From: Pseudomonadota bacterium
Lineage (GTDB): Bacteria > Pseudomonadota > Gammaproteobacteria > Burkholderiales > Methylophilaceae
Assembly (NCBI GenBank): GCA_020053735.1
Contig: JAGVMP010000007.1
Span: 1 to 64,000 of the forward strand
Direction of reading: 5' to 3'
DNA: 64,000 bases
The notes under the pieces were generated by a model, which was given only the letters and a program-made list of their open reading frames with translations, was not told where the DNA came from and did no database searches. Positions within the stretch are counted from its first letter, which is position 1. The number at the start of each line of letters is the position of its first letter. Position numbers and translations under genes: made by a program. This document shows, one piece after another, positions 55,811-64,000 of the stretch.

Positions 55811-55921
55811 ATGTTGAGTTCATTCACATTCCAGAGCTACATTTATCTTTCTGCAGGCTTATTATTAAGCCTCGCATTGCTACGTGCACTAGCACTTCGT
55901 CTGCGCGTGCGCGCAGACTAA
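55811..55921 (+). CDS. Leucine-rich leader peptide upstream of leuA (candidate leuL)
   Basis: A 36-codon frame with 11 leucines; nine of codons 17-31 are Leu, using six different Leu codons (LLLSLALLRALALRLR). It starts exactly where transcription from the near-consensus upstream promoter should begin, so it may be leaderless. Hairpins lie inside it: GGCTTA with TAAGCC (55856-55871) over the Leu codons and GTCTGCGCG with CGCGCAGAC (55899-55918) just before the stop. A later dyad CGCTGAA/TTCAGCG precedes leuA but lacks a T-run. Ribosome stalling at Leu codons could control leuA. The arrangement is that of an attenuator leader, unproven here. Confidence 0.65.
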   Translation: MLSSFTFQSYIYLSAGLLLSLALLRALALRLRVRAD

Positions 55922-56016
55922 CCCCCACCCCAAAATTAAGTATTTTTACGCTCGCTGAAAATTGCTTCAGCGGGTAAAATTCGCCTATTAAAAAGATTCG
56001 ATTTAGGACAGCACAA

Positions 56017-57582
56017 ATGAACCCGCCAAAAGAATTAGACAATATTATTATTTTTGACACCACCTTGCGCGATGGAGAGCAAAGCCCAGGTGCCGCCATG
56101 ACCAAAGAAGAGAAAATTCGTATTGCGCGCCAACTAGAAAAATTGGGCGTCAATGTGATTGAAGCAGGCTTTGCCGCCGCCAGCCCTGGCGATTTTGATG
56201 CCATTCACACCATCGCAGGTTTAATTCATAACTCAACTGTGTGCTCACTTGCGCGCGCCAGCGAGAATGATGTGCGCCGTGCGGGTGAGGCGATTACGCC
56301 AGCCATGCAACATGCCGAAAAAAATGGTCGCATTCATACCTTTATTGCCACTAGCAAAATCCACATGGAAAACAAATTGCGCATGACGGAAGACCAAGTG
56401 GTTGAGCGTGCAGTGCAAGCGGTGAAGTGGGCGTTGGAATATACGCCGGATGTTGAATTTTCTGCCGAAGATGCAGTGCGATCAGATATCGACTTTTTAG
56501 TGCGCGTGTTTGATGCGGTGATTGAAGCGGGAGCAACGACAATTAACGTGCCAGATACAGTTGGATATAGTATTCCCGCGCCGTGGGGCGAGCGCATGAC
56601 CACATTGATTAAGCGCGTTAAAAATAGCGACAAAGTGGTATGGTCTACGCATTGTCATAACGATTTGGGCATGGCAGTCGCCAACTCCTTAGCGGCAGTG
56701 ATGGGCGGTGCCCGCCAAGTGGAATGTACCATTAACGGCTTGGGTGAGCGTGCAGGTAACGCCAGCTTAGAAGAAGTAGTGATGGCGATTAAAACGCGCT
56801 CTGATATATTCAACTTAACCACGCGCATCGACACCACACAAATTGTGCCTACCAGTAAATTGGTTTCTACCATCACCGGCTATCCTGTACAGCCCAACAA
56901 AGCAATCGTTGGCGCCAATGCGTTTGCGCACGAAAGCGGCATTCATCAAGACGGCGTGTTAAAACATCGCGAAACCTATGAAATTATGCTCGCCGAAGAC
57001 GTGGGCTGGAACGCCAACAAATTAACCTTGGGTAAATTGTCTGGTAGAAATGCTTTCCGTACGCGCTTAAAAGAGTTGGGCATTGAGTTGGAAAGTGAAG
57101 ATGCTTTAAACGCTGCGTTTGCACGCTTTAAAAATTTGGCGGATAAAAAGTCAGAGATTTTTGACGAAGATTTGCACGCCTTGGTCAGTGGCGAGTTTGT
57201 GCATGAGGCCAGCGAAAACTACAAATTAGTCTACTTGCAAGTGGCGTCACAAACAGGCGAAATTCCGCATGCGGTGCTTACTTTGTCAGATAACGGCATA
57301 GAAAAACGGGCCGAAGCCGATGGCGGCGGTCCCGTAGATGCCACCTTTAAAGCGATTGAAAGCATGGTAGCCAGTGGGGCAGAGTTACAGTTATATTCGG
57401 TCAATAACATCACCAGCGGCACCGATGCGCAAGGTGAAGTGACTGTGCGTTTGGCTAAAGGCGGCCGTATTGTGAATGGCCAAGGTGCCGATACTGATAT
57501 TGTGGTGGCTTCCGCGAAAGCCTACTTGAATGGCTTAAACAAACTCTATTCCAAAGAAGAGAAAATGAATCCACAGCTGTAA
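56017..57582 (+). CDS. leuA: 2-isopropylmalate synthase
   Basis: A 521-residue first enzyme of leucine synthesis, condensing acetyl-CoA with 2-ketoisovalerate. The catalytic TIM barrel begins with [17 protein letters not shown] near residue 11 and has the metal-binding HxH in [14 protein letters not shown] near 211 and [15 protein letters not shown] near 240. [14 protein letters not shown] near 305 and a C-terminal regulatory domain (about 390-510), where leucine binds for feedback inhibition, complete it. AGGACAGCACAA precedes the ATG. Expression is probably controlled by the leader ORF upstream. Confidence 0.97.
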   Translation: MNPPKELDNIIIFDTTLRDGEQSPGAAMTKEEKIRIARQLEKLGVNVIEAGFAAASPGDFDAIHTIAGLIHNSTVCSLARASENDVRRAGEAITPAMQHAEKNGRIHTFIATSKIHMENKLRMTEDQVVERAVQAVKWALEYTPDVEFSAEDAVRSDIDFLVRVFDAVIEAGATTINVPDTVGYSIPAPWGERMTTLIKRVKNSDKVVWSTHCHNDLGMAVANSLAAVMGGARQVECTINGLGERAGNASLEEVVMAIKTRSDIFNLTTRIDTTQIVPTSKLVSTITGYPVQPNKAIVGANAFAHESGIHQDGVLKHRETYEIMLAEDVGWNANKLTLGKLSGRNAFRTRLKELGIELESEDALNAAFARFKNLADKKSEIFDEDLHALVSGEFVHEASENYKLVYLQVASQTGEIPHAVLTLSDNGIEKRAEADGGGPVDATFKAIESMVASGAELQLYSVNNITSGTDAQGEVTVRLAKGGRIVNGQGADTDIVVASAKAYLNGLNKLYSKEEKMNPQL

Positions 57583-57595
57583 CATCATATTCGAT

Positions 57596-57630
57596 GCTCT
57601 GTAAGCCAATATCTATAAGGCTTGTAGAGC
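57596..57630 (+). repeat. 35-bp palindromic repeat, copy 7 (terminator-like)
   Basis: The arms GCTCTGTAAGCC and GGCTTGTAGAGC pair over all 12 positions with two wobbles around AATATCTATAA. ATTGTTTTTCG follows. Relative to copy 1, the C-G pair at the third position is replaced by T-A, a compensatory change. It lies 13 bases after leuA. Confidence 0.85.
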
Positions 57631-57631
57631 A

Positions 57632-58564
57632 TTGTTTTTCGCTCGGATTATTTTTTTGAATGAAAAAACGATTATAAACATTCATTTGAACACAAAAAAT
57701 CAAACCATATTAATAGTGCTTGCGCTGTTTTGCACTTACTTCATTTGGGGCTCAACTTACCTCGCTATTAAATTTGGTATTGAAAGCTTCCCGCCATTTT
57801 TAATGGCTGGCTTGCGTTTTGTCATTGCAGGTGTGTTGATGTATGCCGTTTTACGGGCGATGGGGACGCCAAACCCAACCCCACAAGAATGGCGCGGGGC
57901 GGGCATTGTGGGGTTTTTGCTGCCCGCCATGGGCAATGGTACGGTGTGCTTTGTGCAGCTAACGGTATCCTCTAGCGTGGCAGCACTATCCATTGCCACT
58001 GCGCCGATCTGGATGGCGATTTTTTCATCCATTTGGGGGCATAAAATAACCATCCGCGAATGGCTGGGTATCGCCATTGGTTTTGTTGGGATTGTATTAC
58101 TAAACACCCAAGGCAGCTTACAAGGGGATATGACAAGTGCGCTATTGCTGTTGTTGGCCGCTGCCAGTTGGTCTTTTGGCTCTGTCTGGAGTAAACATCT
58201 GGCCATGCCAAAAGGCTTAATGGGGGCAGCCTGCCAAATGCTAGTGGGTGGTTTGGTGTTGTTGGGCTGGAGCCTGCTGGCAGGCGAAACTTGGCCAACT
58301 AAAATCAGCGTAAAATCTTGGGGCGCCATGTTGTTTTTAATCGTGTTGGGCTCGCTAGTGGCTTATAGCGCTTATCAATATTTGCTTAAAACCGTGCGCC
58401 CCTTAGTAGCCAGTAGCAACACGTTTGTGAATCCAATCGTCGCTTTTATAGTGGGTATTTGGCTGGCGGGTGAGCAAGTCGGTATTTTAGAGTATGTCGC
58501 GCTTGCAGTGATTTTAGTAGGCGTATTTTTAGTATTAACTGCAAACAATGAAAATACAGCATGA
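57632..58564 (+). CDS. EamA/DMT-family transporter (YedA-like)
   Basis: A ten-helix drug/metabolite transporter with two EamA domains. Diagnostic parts are YFIWGSTYLAIKFGIESFPP near residue 34, AGLRFVIAGVLM, and VGLLLLNTQG-like IVLLNTQGSL in the first half. The second half has AAASWSFGSVWSKHL and VNPIVAFIVGIWLAGE. The substrate cannot be deduced. The start is uncertain: TTG at 57632 or TTG at 57686, since no ATG in frame lies before the first helix. The gene begins immediately after palindromic repeat copy 7. Confidence 0.85.
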   Translation: MFFARIIFLNEKTIINIHLNTKNQTILIVLALFCTYFIWGSTYLAIKFGIESFPPFLMAGLRFVIAGVLMYAVLRAMGTPNPTPQEWRGAGIVGFLLPAMGNGTVCFVQLTVSSSVAALSIATAPIWMAIFSSIWGHKITIREWLGIAIGFVGIVLLNTQGSLQGDMTSALLLLLAAASWSFGSVWSKHLAMPKGLMGAACQMLVGGLVLLGWSLLAGETWPTKISVKSWGAMLFLIVLGSLVAYSAYQYLLKTVRPLVASSNTFVNPIVAFIVGIWLAGEQVGILEYVALAVILVGVFLVLTANNENTA

Positions 58565-58672
58565 CAACGGTGTTGGCTTTCCTTGCCGTACAATGCGTAC
58601 TGTCAGCGTCAAGCCGCCTTGTTCTCATGGCTTTATTTTTATTGTTTAGGTTTAAAAATAACGGAGTAGATT

Positions 58673-59338
58673 TTGAATTTAGCTTTATTCGACCTTGATA
58701 ACACCTTGCTTGCGGGCGATAGCGATTACAACTGGAGCTTATTTTTAATCGGCGAGGGATTGCTAGACGCCAAGACGCATCACGATAGAAATGAGCAGTT
58801 TTACCAAGATTACAAAAACGGCTGTTTGAATATTGTCGAGTTTTTGAAATTTCAATTGCAGCCACTTAGTCAGCACAAGAAGTCATTTTTGGATGAATTG
58901 CATTTGAAGTATATGCAAAAAATCATTCGCCCGATGATGACAGATAAAGCACAAAAATTAGTCAATCAACACAAAGCGGCGGGGGACTTGTGCGTGGTGA
59001 TTACAGCCACGAACAGCTTTGTAACTAAACCCATCGCCACTGCATATGGCGTTGAACACCTGATTGGTAGCGATCCTGAAATGGTGAATGGCGAATATAC
59101 AGGCGGCGTAAGTGGCGTACCTAGTTTTCAAGAAGGTAAAGTGACACGCTTGAATCAATGGTTGGCTGAGCGCGGAACAAATCTACAGGATTTTGAGACG
59201 AGTTATTTTTATTCAGATTCACATAACGATTTACCGCTGATGCAGTTGGTGACCAATCCTGTTGCAGTCGATGCAGACGATATTTTAACTGCACACGCTA
59301 AACAACATCGCTGGCCAGAAATCAGCTTGCGGCCCTGA
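58673..59338 (+). CDS. HAD-IB-type phosphatase (SerB-like)
   Basis: A 221-residue HAD hydrolase. Motif I is ALFDLDNTLLAGDSDYNW near residue 5 with the nucleophile Asp, motif II is VVITATNSF near 105, and motif III/IV is YFYSDSHNDLPLMQLV near 185. The pattern matches the HAD-IB subfamily (SerB, PGPP-like or histidinol-phosphatase-like) and the substrate is not certain. The start is a TTG preceded by CGGAG at 6 bases, which strongly supports it. It lies alone. Confidence 0.88.
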   Translation: MNLALFDLDNTLLAGDSDYNWSLFLIGEGLLDAKTHHDRNEQFYQDYKNGCLNIVEFLKFQLQPLSQHKKSFLDELHLKYMQKIIRPMMTDKAQKLVNQHKAAGDLCVVITATNSFVTKPIATAYGVEHLIGSDPEMVNGEYTGGVSGVPSFQEGKVTRLNQWLAERGTNLQDFETSYFYSDSHNDLPLMQLVTNPVAVDADDILTAHAKQHRWPEISLRP

Positions 59339-59426
59339 AAACGCAGTCCATTTAGTTTTTAGTTTTCTCGCGCTATACTTCTCATATAAAACAGCAACCT
59401 ATCTGTTTGATTGACGGGGAGAAGTC

Positions 59427-60599
59427 ATGGCTAAAAATATTATTTTTTGCGCAGATGGCACTTGGAATAAGCCTGGCGATGAACTGGACGATTCAGACGC
59501 ACCTTCGAATGTATTTAAACTGTTTACTCATCTTGCCGGTAAGCATGTTTCTAAAATCCACCACTCCGAACTTACTGGCCGCGTCACCGAATATGAAAAA
59601 AGCTTAATTGTGGACACGGTCGTTTTACAAATCTCTAAATACATCAATGGCGTAGGCGATTCCAACTTTAAGCTCCGGCAAATGTTAGGTGGTGCGTTTG
59701 GCTTTGGCCTCATTGAGCGGATTGCGCGTGGTTATACCTTTATTTCTAGAAATTATGTTGAAGGCGACAAAATCTTTATTATTGGCTTTAGCCGCGGCGC
59801 CTACACAGCCAGAGCGCTTGCTGGCTTAATCACCAATAAGGGATTGCTGGCCAGAAAGTTTAATCAAGGCGAGGATGAATCCTATGATATGGCCATTCGC
59901 GCTTGGTTTAGCTACCGCGAAGGGATTAAGCAGAAATCCTATAAAAACAGGCTACAGAACATGCTCACCGCATTCACCAGCTTAAAAAACTATTTTTTGC
60001 AACACAGTATAGATGAGGACGATTTCATCAAAAACATCAGTGTTGAAGCGGTTGCAGTGTGGGATACCGTAGGTGTGCTGGGGATTCCAGATTTTGAGTT
60101 TGACGATAATCGAGCAGAGATTAGAGATGGTTTTGCCTTTGCCGATAACGCGCTCAATCCCAAAGTAAAACACGGCTTTCATGCGGTGGCGCTGGATGAA
60201 ATGCGCCTACTGTTTACACCAACTTTGTGGGATAAGCGGGAGGGAATTCAGCAAGCATTGTTTGTGGGTGCGCATGCCGATGTCGGTGGCGGTTACAAAG
60301 AGGCGGGCTTATCTGATATTGCGCTCCGCTGGATGATAGATGCGCTGGGCGATGCAAAAGTAGGTGTTAAGTTTATGGAGAGCGCCAAAAATATCAAAGG
60401 CGATGTAGCAGCGATTGCCCATAAAGAGTGGGCGAAATTGGTGGGGGTTGCAGGTAAATTAGGCGCACGTAATTTTAAAAAATTGACACAAAACGGCACA
60501 TTACAAGTGCATGCGTCAGTGCAAGAGAGGAAAACTCTTAGCGCATTTATGCAATACGCAAATGCAGCCGCGAGTAAATACAATCCAACAAATTACTAG
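59427..60599 (+). CDS. DUF2235 alpha/beta-hydrolase protein
   Basis: A 390-residue protein with the DUF2235 domain. The opening IIFCADGTWNKPGDE, the nucleophile elbow FIIGFSRGAYTARALAGLI near residue 117 (GFSRG is the lipase-type GxSxG), VWDTVGVLGIP near 210 and FVGAHADVGGGY near 280 are diagnostic. DUF2235 contains the Tle1-type phospholipase effectors of type VI secretion as well as housekeeping-like forms. No secretion gene, immunity gene or signal peptide is nearby. GGGGAGAAGTC precedes the ATG. Confidence 0.85.
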   Translation: MAKNIIFCADGTWNKPGDELDDSDAPSNVFKLFTHLAGKHVSKIHHSELTGRVTEYEKSLIVDTVVLQISKYINGVGDSNFKLRQMLGGAFGFGLIERIARGYTFISRNYVEGDKIFIIGFSRGAYTARALAGLITNKGLLARKFNQGEDESYDMAIRAWFSYREGIKQKSYKNRLQNMLTAFTSLKNYFLQHSIDEDDFIKNISVEAVAVWDTVGVLGIPDFEFDDNRAEIRDGFAFADNALNPKVKHGFHAVALDEMRLLFTPTLWDKREGIQQALFVGAHADVGGGYKEAGLSDIALRWMIDALGDAKVGVKFMESAKNIKGDVAAIAHKEWAKLVGVAGKLGARNFKKLTQNGTLQVHASVQERKTLSAFMQYANAAASKYNPTNY

Positions 60600-60600
60600 C

Positions 60601-61413
60601 TTATTTATTGAGTATTACTTGTAGTATAAATTTACTGCCAATATACGCCAGCAACAATAAGGCAAAGCCTATCAGCGTCCAGCGAATGGCTTTCTTTCCG
60701 CGCCAGCCAAATTTAAATCGACCGAATAGCAGGCCACCGTAAATCAACCAGCTAGCGATAGAAAATATCGTCTTGTGGTTAAATTGCAGGGGTTGGTTGA
60801 ATATCTGCTCACTAAATAGCATGCCGCTGAGTAGCGTAATTGTGAGTAGTACAAAGCCTAAGCCAATGACTTTAAACAATAAGCTTTCCATCACCATCAA
60901 AGGCGGAAAATCGAGTGACTTTAATGGACTGGGTTTGTTGTGTAAGCTAGCTTCTGCAAAATACATCAGCAACGCGTGCAGGGCAGCAAAGGTGAATAAG
61001 CTATAGGCCAGCAAGGCGATGCCGATGTGTGCAACAAATAGGCCAGAGGCATTTGTCGGCAAAATATAACTACTATAAAAAAATGCTGGTAATAATGCGC
61101 AAATTGCCGCGGGTGGCAGCACAAACGCTTGCAAGCTATGTAGTTGATGCTCTAAATCGGCCAGCCAGTAAATCAGCACGGTTAGCCACAAGATGGCGGA
61201 GAGCGCGTGGTAAAAGCCCAAATTAAAGCCTTGCGAAAATATCTCTAGATAGAGTAGCCAGCCGTGCACCACCAGCCCCAGCGCCAAAATAGCCGAGTGC
61301 AATTTAAAGGCGATTGTATTAGGCTTGTTGCCACGCCAAAAATCAGCCGCAACCGCAAAGTAAATAAACGCAACGACTAAATACGGAATAAATGTTTGTC
61401 CAAAATTATGCAT
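60601..61413 (-). CDS. CcsA-like inner membrane protein (YpjD/CorE type)
   Basis: A membrane protein of about 270 residues with eight hydrophobic segments and the CcsA/CcmC-like core: AHIGIALLAYSLFTFAALHA near residue 130 and the His-containing SWLIYGGLLFGRFKFGWRGK near 230. In proteobacteria this family sits next to ffh, as here, and is divergent from it. It may bind heme or affect cytochrome biogenesis, but the direct role is not established. The start is uncertain (ATG at 61413 or 61425); the longer TTG form is unlikely. Confidence 0.82.
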   Translation of the reverse strand: MHNFGQTFIPYLVVAFIYFAVAADFWRGNKPNTIAFKLHSAILALGLVVHGWLLYLEIFSQGFNLGFYHALSAILWLTVLIYWLADLEHQLHSLQAFVLPPAAICALLPAFFYSSYILPTNASGLFVAHIGIALLAYSLFTFAALHALLMYFAEASLHNKPSPLKSLDFPPLMVMESLLFKVIGLGFVLLTITLLSGMLFSEQIFNQPLQFNHKTIFSIASWLIYGGLLFGRFKFGWRGKKAIRWTLIGFALLLLAYIGSKFILQVILNK

Positions 61414-61503
61414 AGGTGTGATCATAAGTATGATTATGGCGCAAAACCGCGTCAAACTTAATAGCTTGATGTAAAATTATGCAATTCAAAGAGGTAATAC
61501 AAC

Positions 61504-62868
61504 ATGCTAGAAAATTTAACCGGCCGCTTACAAGGCGTCATCAAAAATTTACGCGGACAAGCGCGACTCTCAGAAGATAATATTAGCGACGCGATGCGCG
61601 AAGTGCGCATGGCGTTACTAGAAGCAGACGTTGCCTTGCCTGTAGTAAAAGACTTTATCGCCAAGGTAAAAGAGCGCGCGCAGGGTAAAGAAGTCTTGCA
61701 AAGCTTAACCCCAGGTCAGGCGGTGATTGAGGTGGTGAACGATGAGCTGACTGCGTTGATGGGTAAAGCCAATGTCGGCTTGAACCTTGCCACGCAACCG
61801 CCCGCTATTATTTTGATGGCGGGTTTGCAAGGCTCTGGCAAAACCACCACATCGGCTAAATTGGCCAAATTGCTTAAAGAACAAAAGAAAAAAGTCCTGC
61901 TGGCTAGCGCCGATGTCTATCGCCCAGCAGCGATTACCCAGTTACAAACCTTAGCCAAGCAATTGGATATTGATTGCTTTGATAGTAATGCCTCGCAGAA
62001 GCCCGTGGATATTGCCTTGCAGGCCATCGATTTCGCCAAGAAAAATTATTACGATGTGTTGATTTTTGATACGGCTGGTCGCTTGGGCATTGATGAAGCG
62101 ATGATGGCCGAAATCAAAGCGCTGCATGATCACCTAAAACCCATCGAAACCTTATTCGTGGTAGATGCCATGCAAGGTCAAGATGCGGTGAATACCGCCA
62201 AGGCGTTTGGCGATACTTTGCCATTAACAGGTGTTGTATTGACCAAACTAGATGGCGATGCGCGTGGTGGTGCAGCATTAAGTGTGCGTCACGTGACAGG
62301 CCAACCGATTAAGTTTATTGGTGTCAGCGAGAAAGTGGATGGACTGGAACCATTCTACCCAGACCGTATGGCGGGCCGCATATTGGGCATGGGCGACGTA
62401 TTGGGCTTGATTGAGCAAGCGCATAAAAATGTCGACTTGGCTGAGGCGAAAAAAGTTGCTGACAAGATTAAAAGCGGCAGCAAGTTTGATTTGGAGGATT
62501 TTAAGAGCCAGATGAGCCAAATGCGCAAAATGGGCGGCATGGGTGCGCTGATGGATAAAATGCCAGCCCAAATGGCCAACATGGCGGCCAAGGTTAATAA
62601 TGAAGATGCCGATAAATCGCTGCGGCGCATTGAAGGTATTATCAATAGCATGACACCGCTAGAACGCAGGAAACCTGAGCTCATCAAAGCTACACGCAAA
62701 AAGCGTATTGCCGATGGCAGTGGCGTACAAGTCCAAGAAGTGAATCGCTTGCTAAAACAGTTTGAAGAAACACAAAAAATGATGAAAATGTTTAGTAAGG
62801 GCGGCATGGCTAAAATGATGCGTGGTATGGGCAGTATGATGGGCGGCAAGTTGCCGGGTATGCGTTAA
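61504..62868 (+). CDS. ffh: Signal recognition particle protein Ffh (SRP54)
   Basis: A 454-residue GTPase that with 4.5S RNA targets inner membrane proteins to FtsY. The N domain is followed by the G domain with GLQGSGKTTTSAKLAKLL near residue 104 (P-loop), LLASADVYRPAAITQL near 133, DTAGRLGID near 185 and LTKLDGDARGGAALSV near 245. The Met-rich M domain (about 325-454) ends with SKGGMAKMMRGMGSMMGGK. AGAGGTAATACAAC precedes the ATG. Confidence 0.98.
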   Translation: MLENLTGRLQGVIKNLRGQARLSEDNISDAMREVRMALLEADVALPVVKDFIAKVKERAQGKEVLQSLTPGQAVIEVVNDELTALMGKANVGLNLATQPPAIILMAGLQGSGKTTTSAKLAKLLKEQKKKVLLASADVYRPAAITQLQTLAKQLDIDCFDSNASQKPVDIALQAIDFAKKNYYDVLIFDTAGRLGIDEAMMAEIKALHDHLKPIETLFVVDAMQGQDAVNTAKAFGDTLPLTGVVLTKLDGDARGGAALSVRHVTGQPIKFIGVSEKVDGLEPFYPDRMAGRILGMGDVLGLIEQAHKNVDLAEAKKVADKIKSGSKFDLEDFKSQMSQMRKMGGMGALMDKMPAQMANMAAKVNNEDADKSLRRIEGIINSMTPLERRKPELIKATRKKRIADGSGVQVQEVNRLLKQFEETQKMMKMFSKGGMAKMMRGMGSMMGGKLPGMR

Positions 62869-62950
62869 AGCAGCGTAAACAACGTCTTATGTGGCATAAT
62901 GCCGCAATGTTAAAATTGCGCATTTTTACTACCAACTTGCTGTATTCAAA

Positions 62951-63592
62951 ATGATTTCACCAGTTAATAATCATAGTTTAGTGGTCACCAACTTAGCGAT
63001 GGTGCGTGGTGAGCGCATGTTATTCAGGCAGCTCAATTTTTCGCTTAACAATGGTGCTGTACTGTATCTGCAAGGTGAAAATGGCGCAGGCAAAACCACC
63101 CTGCTGCGCACGCTTTGCGGGCTGACACATCCTTATGCAGGTGACGTGAGTTGGTGCGGTGAAGACATTAAAGTTATGGCAGAAGAGTACAGTAAAAACA
63201 TATTGTATATTGGTCATTTGCCGGGCATAAAAGAAGATTTAACCGCGCTGGAAAACTTGCAGTTTTCGCTAGCACAGTTGGGATCAGCAGTTGATAAGCC
63301 TCAAGTGGTATCAGTTTTAGAAACGCTAGGATTGGCCAAAGCCTTGCATTTGCCAACGCGTATGCTGTCACAAGGCCAAAAGCGACGGGTAGTGCTGGCG
63401 CGTTTGTGGTTGCAAGATTTACCTTTGTGGATTTTGGACGAGCCATTTACGGCCTTGGATGCGGTTGCCACCGACTTGCTGAAGCACAAAATTGAAAAAT
63501 TTGCCAATGCAGGTGGCATGGTGGTGATGACTTCGCACCAAGATTTCATTTTGAACGTTCCGCAATTTATGCAGTTAAAGCTGGATGCCTGA
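62951..63592 (+). CDS. ccmA: Heme exporter ATP-binding protein CcmA
   Basis: A 213-residue ABC ATPase of cytochrome c maturation, driving heme release from CcmE with CcmBC. Walker A is LQGENGAGKTTLLRTLCG near residue 39, the signature LSQGQKRRVVLARLWLQ near 139 and Walker B with LWILDEPFTALD near 159. Its stop overlaps the ccmB start (TGATG), confirming the ccm operon. Together with the cytochromes encoded upstream in the window, it fits the cell's c-type cytochrome needs. Confidence 0.96.
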   Translation: MISPVNNHSLVVTNLAMVRGERMLFRQLNFSLNNGAVLYLQGENGAGKTTLLRTLCGLTHPYAGDVSWCGEDIKVMAEEYSKNILYIGHLPGIKEDLTALENLQFSLAQLGSAVDKPQVVSVLETLGLAKALHLPTRMLSQGQKRRVVLARLWLQDLPLWILDEPFTALDAVATDLLKHKIEKFANAGGMVVMTSHQDFILNVPQFMQLKLDA

Positions 63593-64000
63593 TGTCTGAG
63601 GCGTATCTAACAACTGGCAAACAAATCGGTACGTTTTCCGTACTTTATCATATCTTAGCGCGAGATATTAAAGTCGCACTGCGTCGCCAATCGGATGTGA
63701 CTGCAGTGTTTTTCTTTTTTATCATTGCGGCTAGTTTGTTTCCACTAGGTTCTGGGTCTGACCCTAAATTACTTAGTGCGATGGCACCTAGTGTGCTGTG
63801 GGTCACAGCATTGCTGTCTTGCATGTTATCGCTGCCGCGCATATTTGCTAGCGACCATGCCGATGGCACTTTAGAGCAGTTGCTGTTGTCGAATCAGCCA
63901 ACGGTATTAATTGTACTCATGAAGATACTCGCGCATTGGTTGCTTTCTGGTTTACCTTTAGTGCTAGTGGCGCCTTTAATCGGCCTGCAGTTTAATTTAA
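63592..64000 (+). CDS. ccmB: Heme exporter membrane protein CcmB (partial, runs off the window)
   Basis: The first 136 codons are seen. The ATG overlaps the ccmA TGA stop (TGATG). The cytoplasmic N-terminus LLARDIKVALRR-like segment (ILARDIKVALRRQSD) precedes the first helix VFFFFIIAASLFPLG. A second helix (SVLWVTALLSCMLSLPRIF) and the SDHADGTLEQLLLSN motif are typical of CcmB. The frame remains open at the window end. Confidence 0.93.
   Translation, partial: MSEAYLTTGKQIGTFSVLYHILARDIKVALRRQSDVTAVFFFFIIAASLFPLGSGSDPKLLSAMAPSVLWVTALLSCMLSLPRIFASDHADGTLEQLLLSNQPTVLIVLMKILAHWLLSGLPLVLVAPLIGLQFNL

Noticed and set aside
57757-58329. A long minus-strand open frame opposite the EamA transporter
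   Set aside because: It is a shadow of the transporter codons and has no recognisable motif or ribosome-binding site.
59427-60599. Type VI secretion effector locus
   Set aside because: The DUF2235 gene has no adjacent vgrG, PAAR, adaptor or immunity gene, so secretion cannot be claimed.

Overview
The window is an ordinary-density stretch of a proteobacterial chromosome, most likely a betaproteobacterium of the Methylophilaceae type (Methylotenera-like). This is an inference from gene content and order: Coq7, a SURF1/Cox11/CtaA/CtaB heme-copper oxidase cluster, a DUF3683 FAD/Fe-S oxidoreductase, tgt/yajC/secD/secF and pssA-leuA, in moderately AT-rich DNA. No methylotrophy gene lies in the window, so the family assignment is not proven.

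Layout. 0-4.4 kb: ubiquinone hydroxylase Coq7, CtpA protease, a SelW-like CxxC protein, a ferritin-like protein, an NlpC/P60 peptidase and a Gly-rich membrane protein. 4.5-9.8 kb: DinG-family helicase, a DUF2971 protein, ArfB, TsaB, RimI and a degenerate uracil-DNA-glycosylase-fold protein. 9.8-17 kb: LemA and two TPM-domain proteins, a secreted Cys/His/Asp protein, an esterase, ProS, a lytic transglycosylase and a DUF1097 protein. 17-28.9 kb: QueA, tRNA-Leu(CAA), then the aa3-type cytochrome c oxidase cluster (coxB, coxA, coxC, DUF2244, a 40-residue small protein, ctaG, DUF2909, SURF1, a SCO-like protein, ctaA, ctaB), tRNA-Arg(CCG) and a membrane cytochrome c. These genes make the oxidase subunits, insert CuA/CuB copper and make heme A. 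29-35.6 kb: ApaH, an OlsB/OlsA-like ornithine-lipid pair, a lipoprotein, a PfkB kinase, a TetR regulator, HemJ and a TlpA-like thioredoxin. 35.7-42.6 kb: the 1290-residue FAD/Fe-S oxidoreductase, PyrD and a frameshifted glutathione S-transferase. 42.7-52.6 kb: ClpA/ClpS, a CorC-like protein and the Sec accessory genes secF, secD and yajC, separated from tgt by a two-gene cassette (BRCT protein plus unknown). 52.7-57.6 kb: a phospholipid-type trio (CDP-alcohol phosphotransferase, acyltransferase, CdsA-like), PssA and LeuA with a leucine-rich leader peptide. 57.6-64 kb: an EamA exporter, a HAD phosphatase, a DUF2235 hydrolase, a CcsA-like protein, Ffh, CcmA and the start of CcmB.

The most unusual material is small-scale. 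A family of 35-bp palindromes with a conserved centre occurs seven times, with compensatory stem changes; several copies look like terminators and two lie inside reading frames. A perfect 14-bp hairpin buries the ribosome-binding site and start codon of olsB. A leucine-codon-rich and apparently leaderless leader ORF precedes leuA. Several inverted-repeat, MITE-like elements supply start codons or Shine-Dalgarno sequences to neighbouring genes. No CRISPR array, transposase, prophage or recognisable defence locus was seen.
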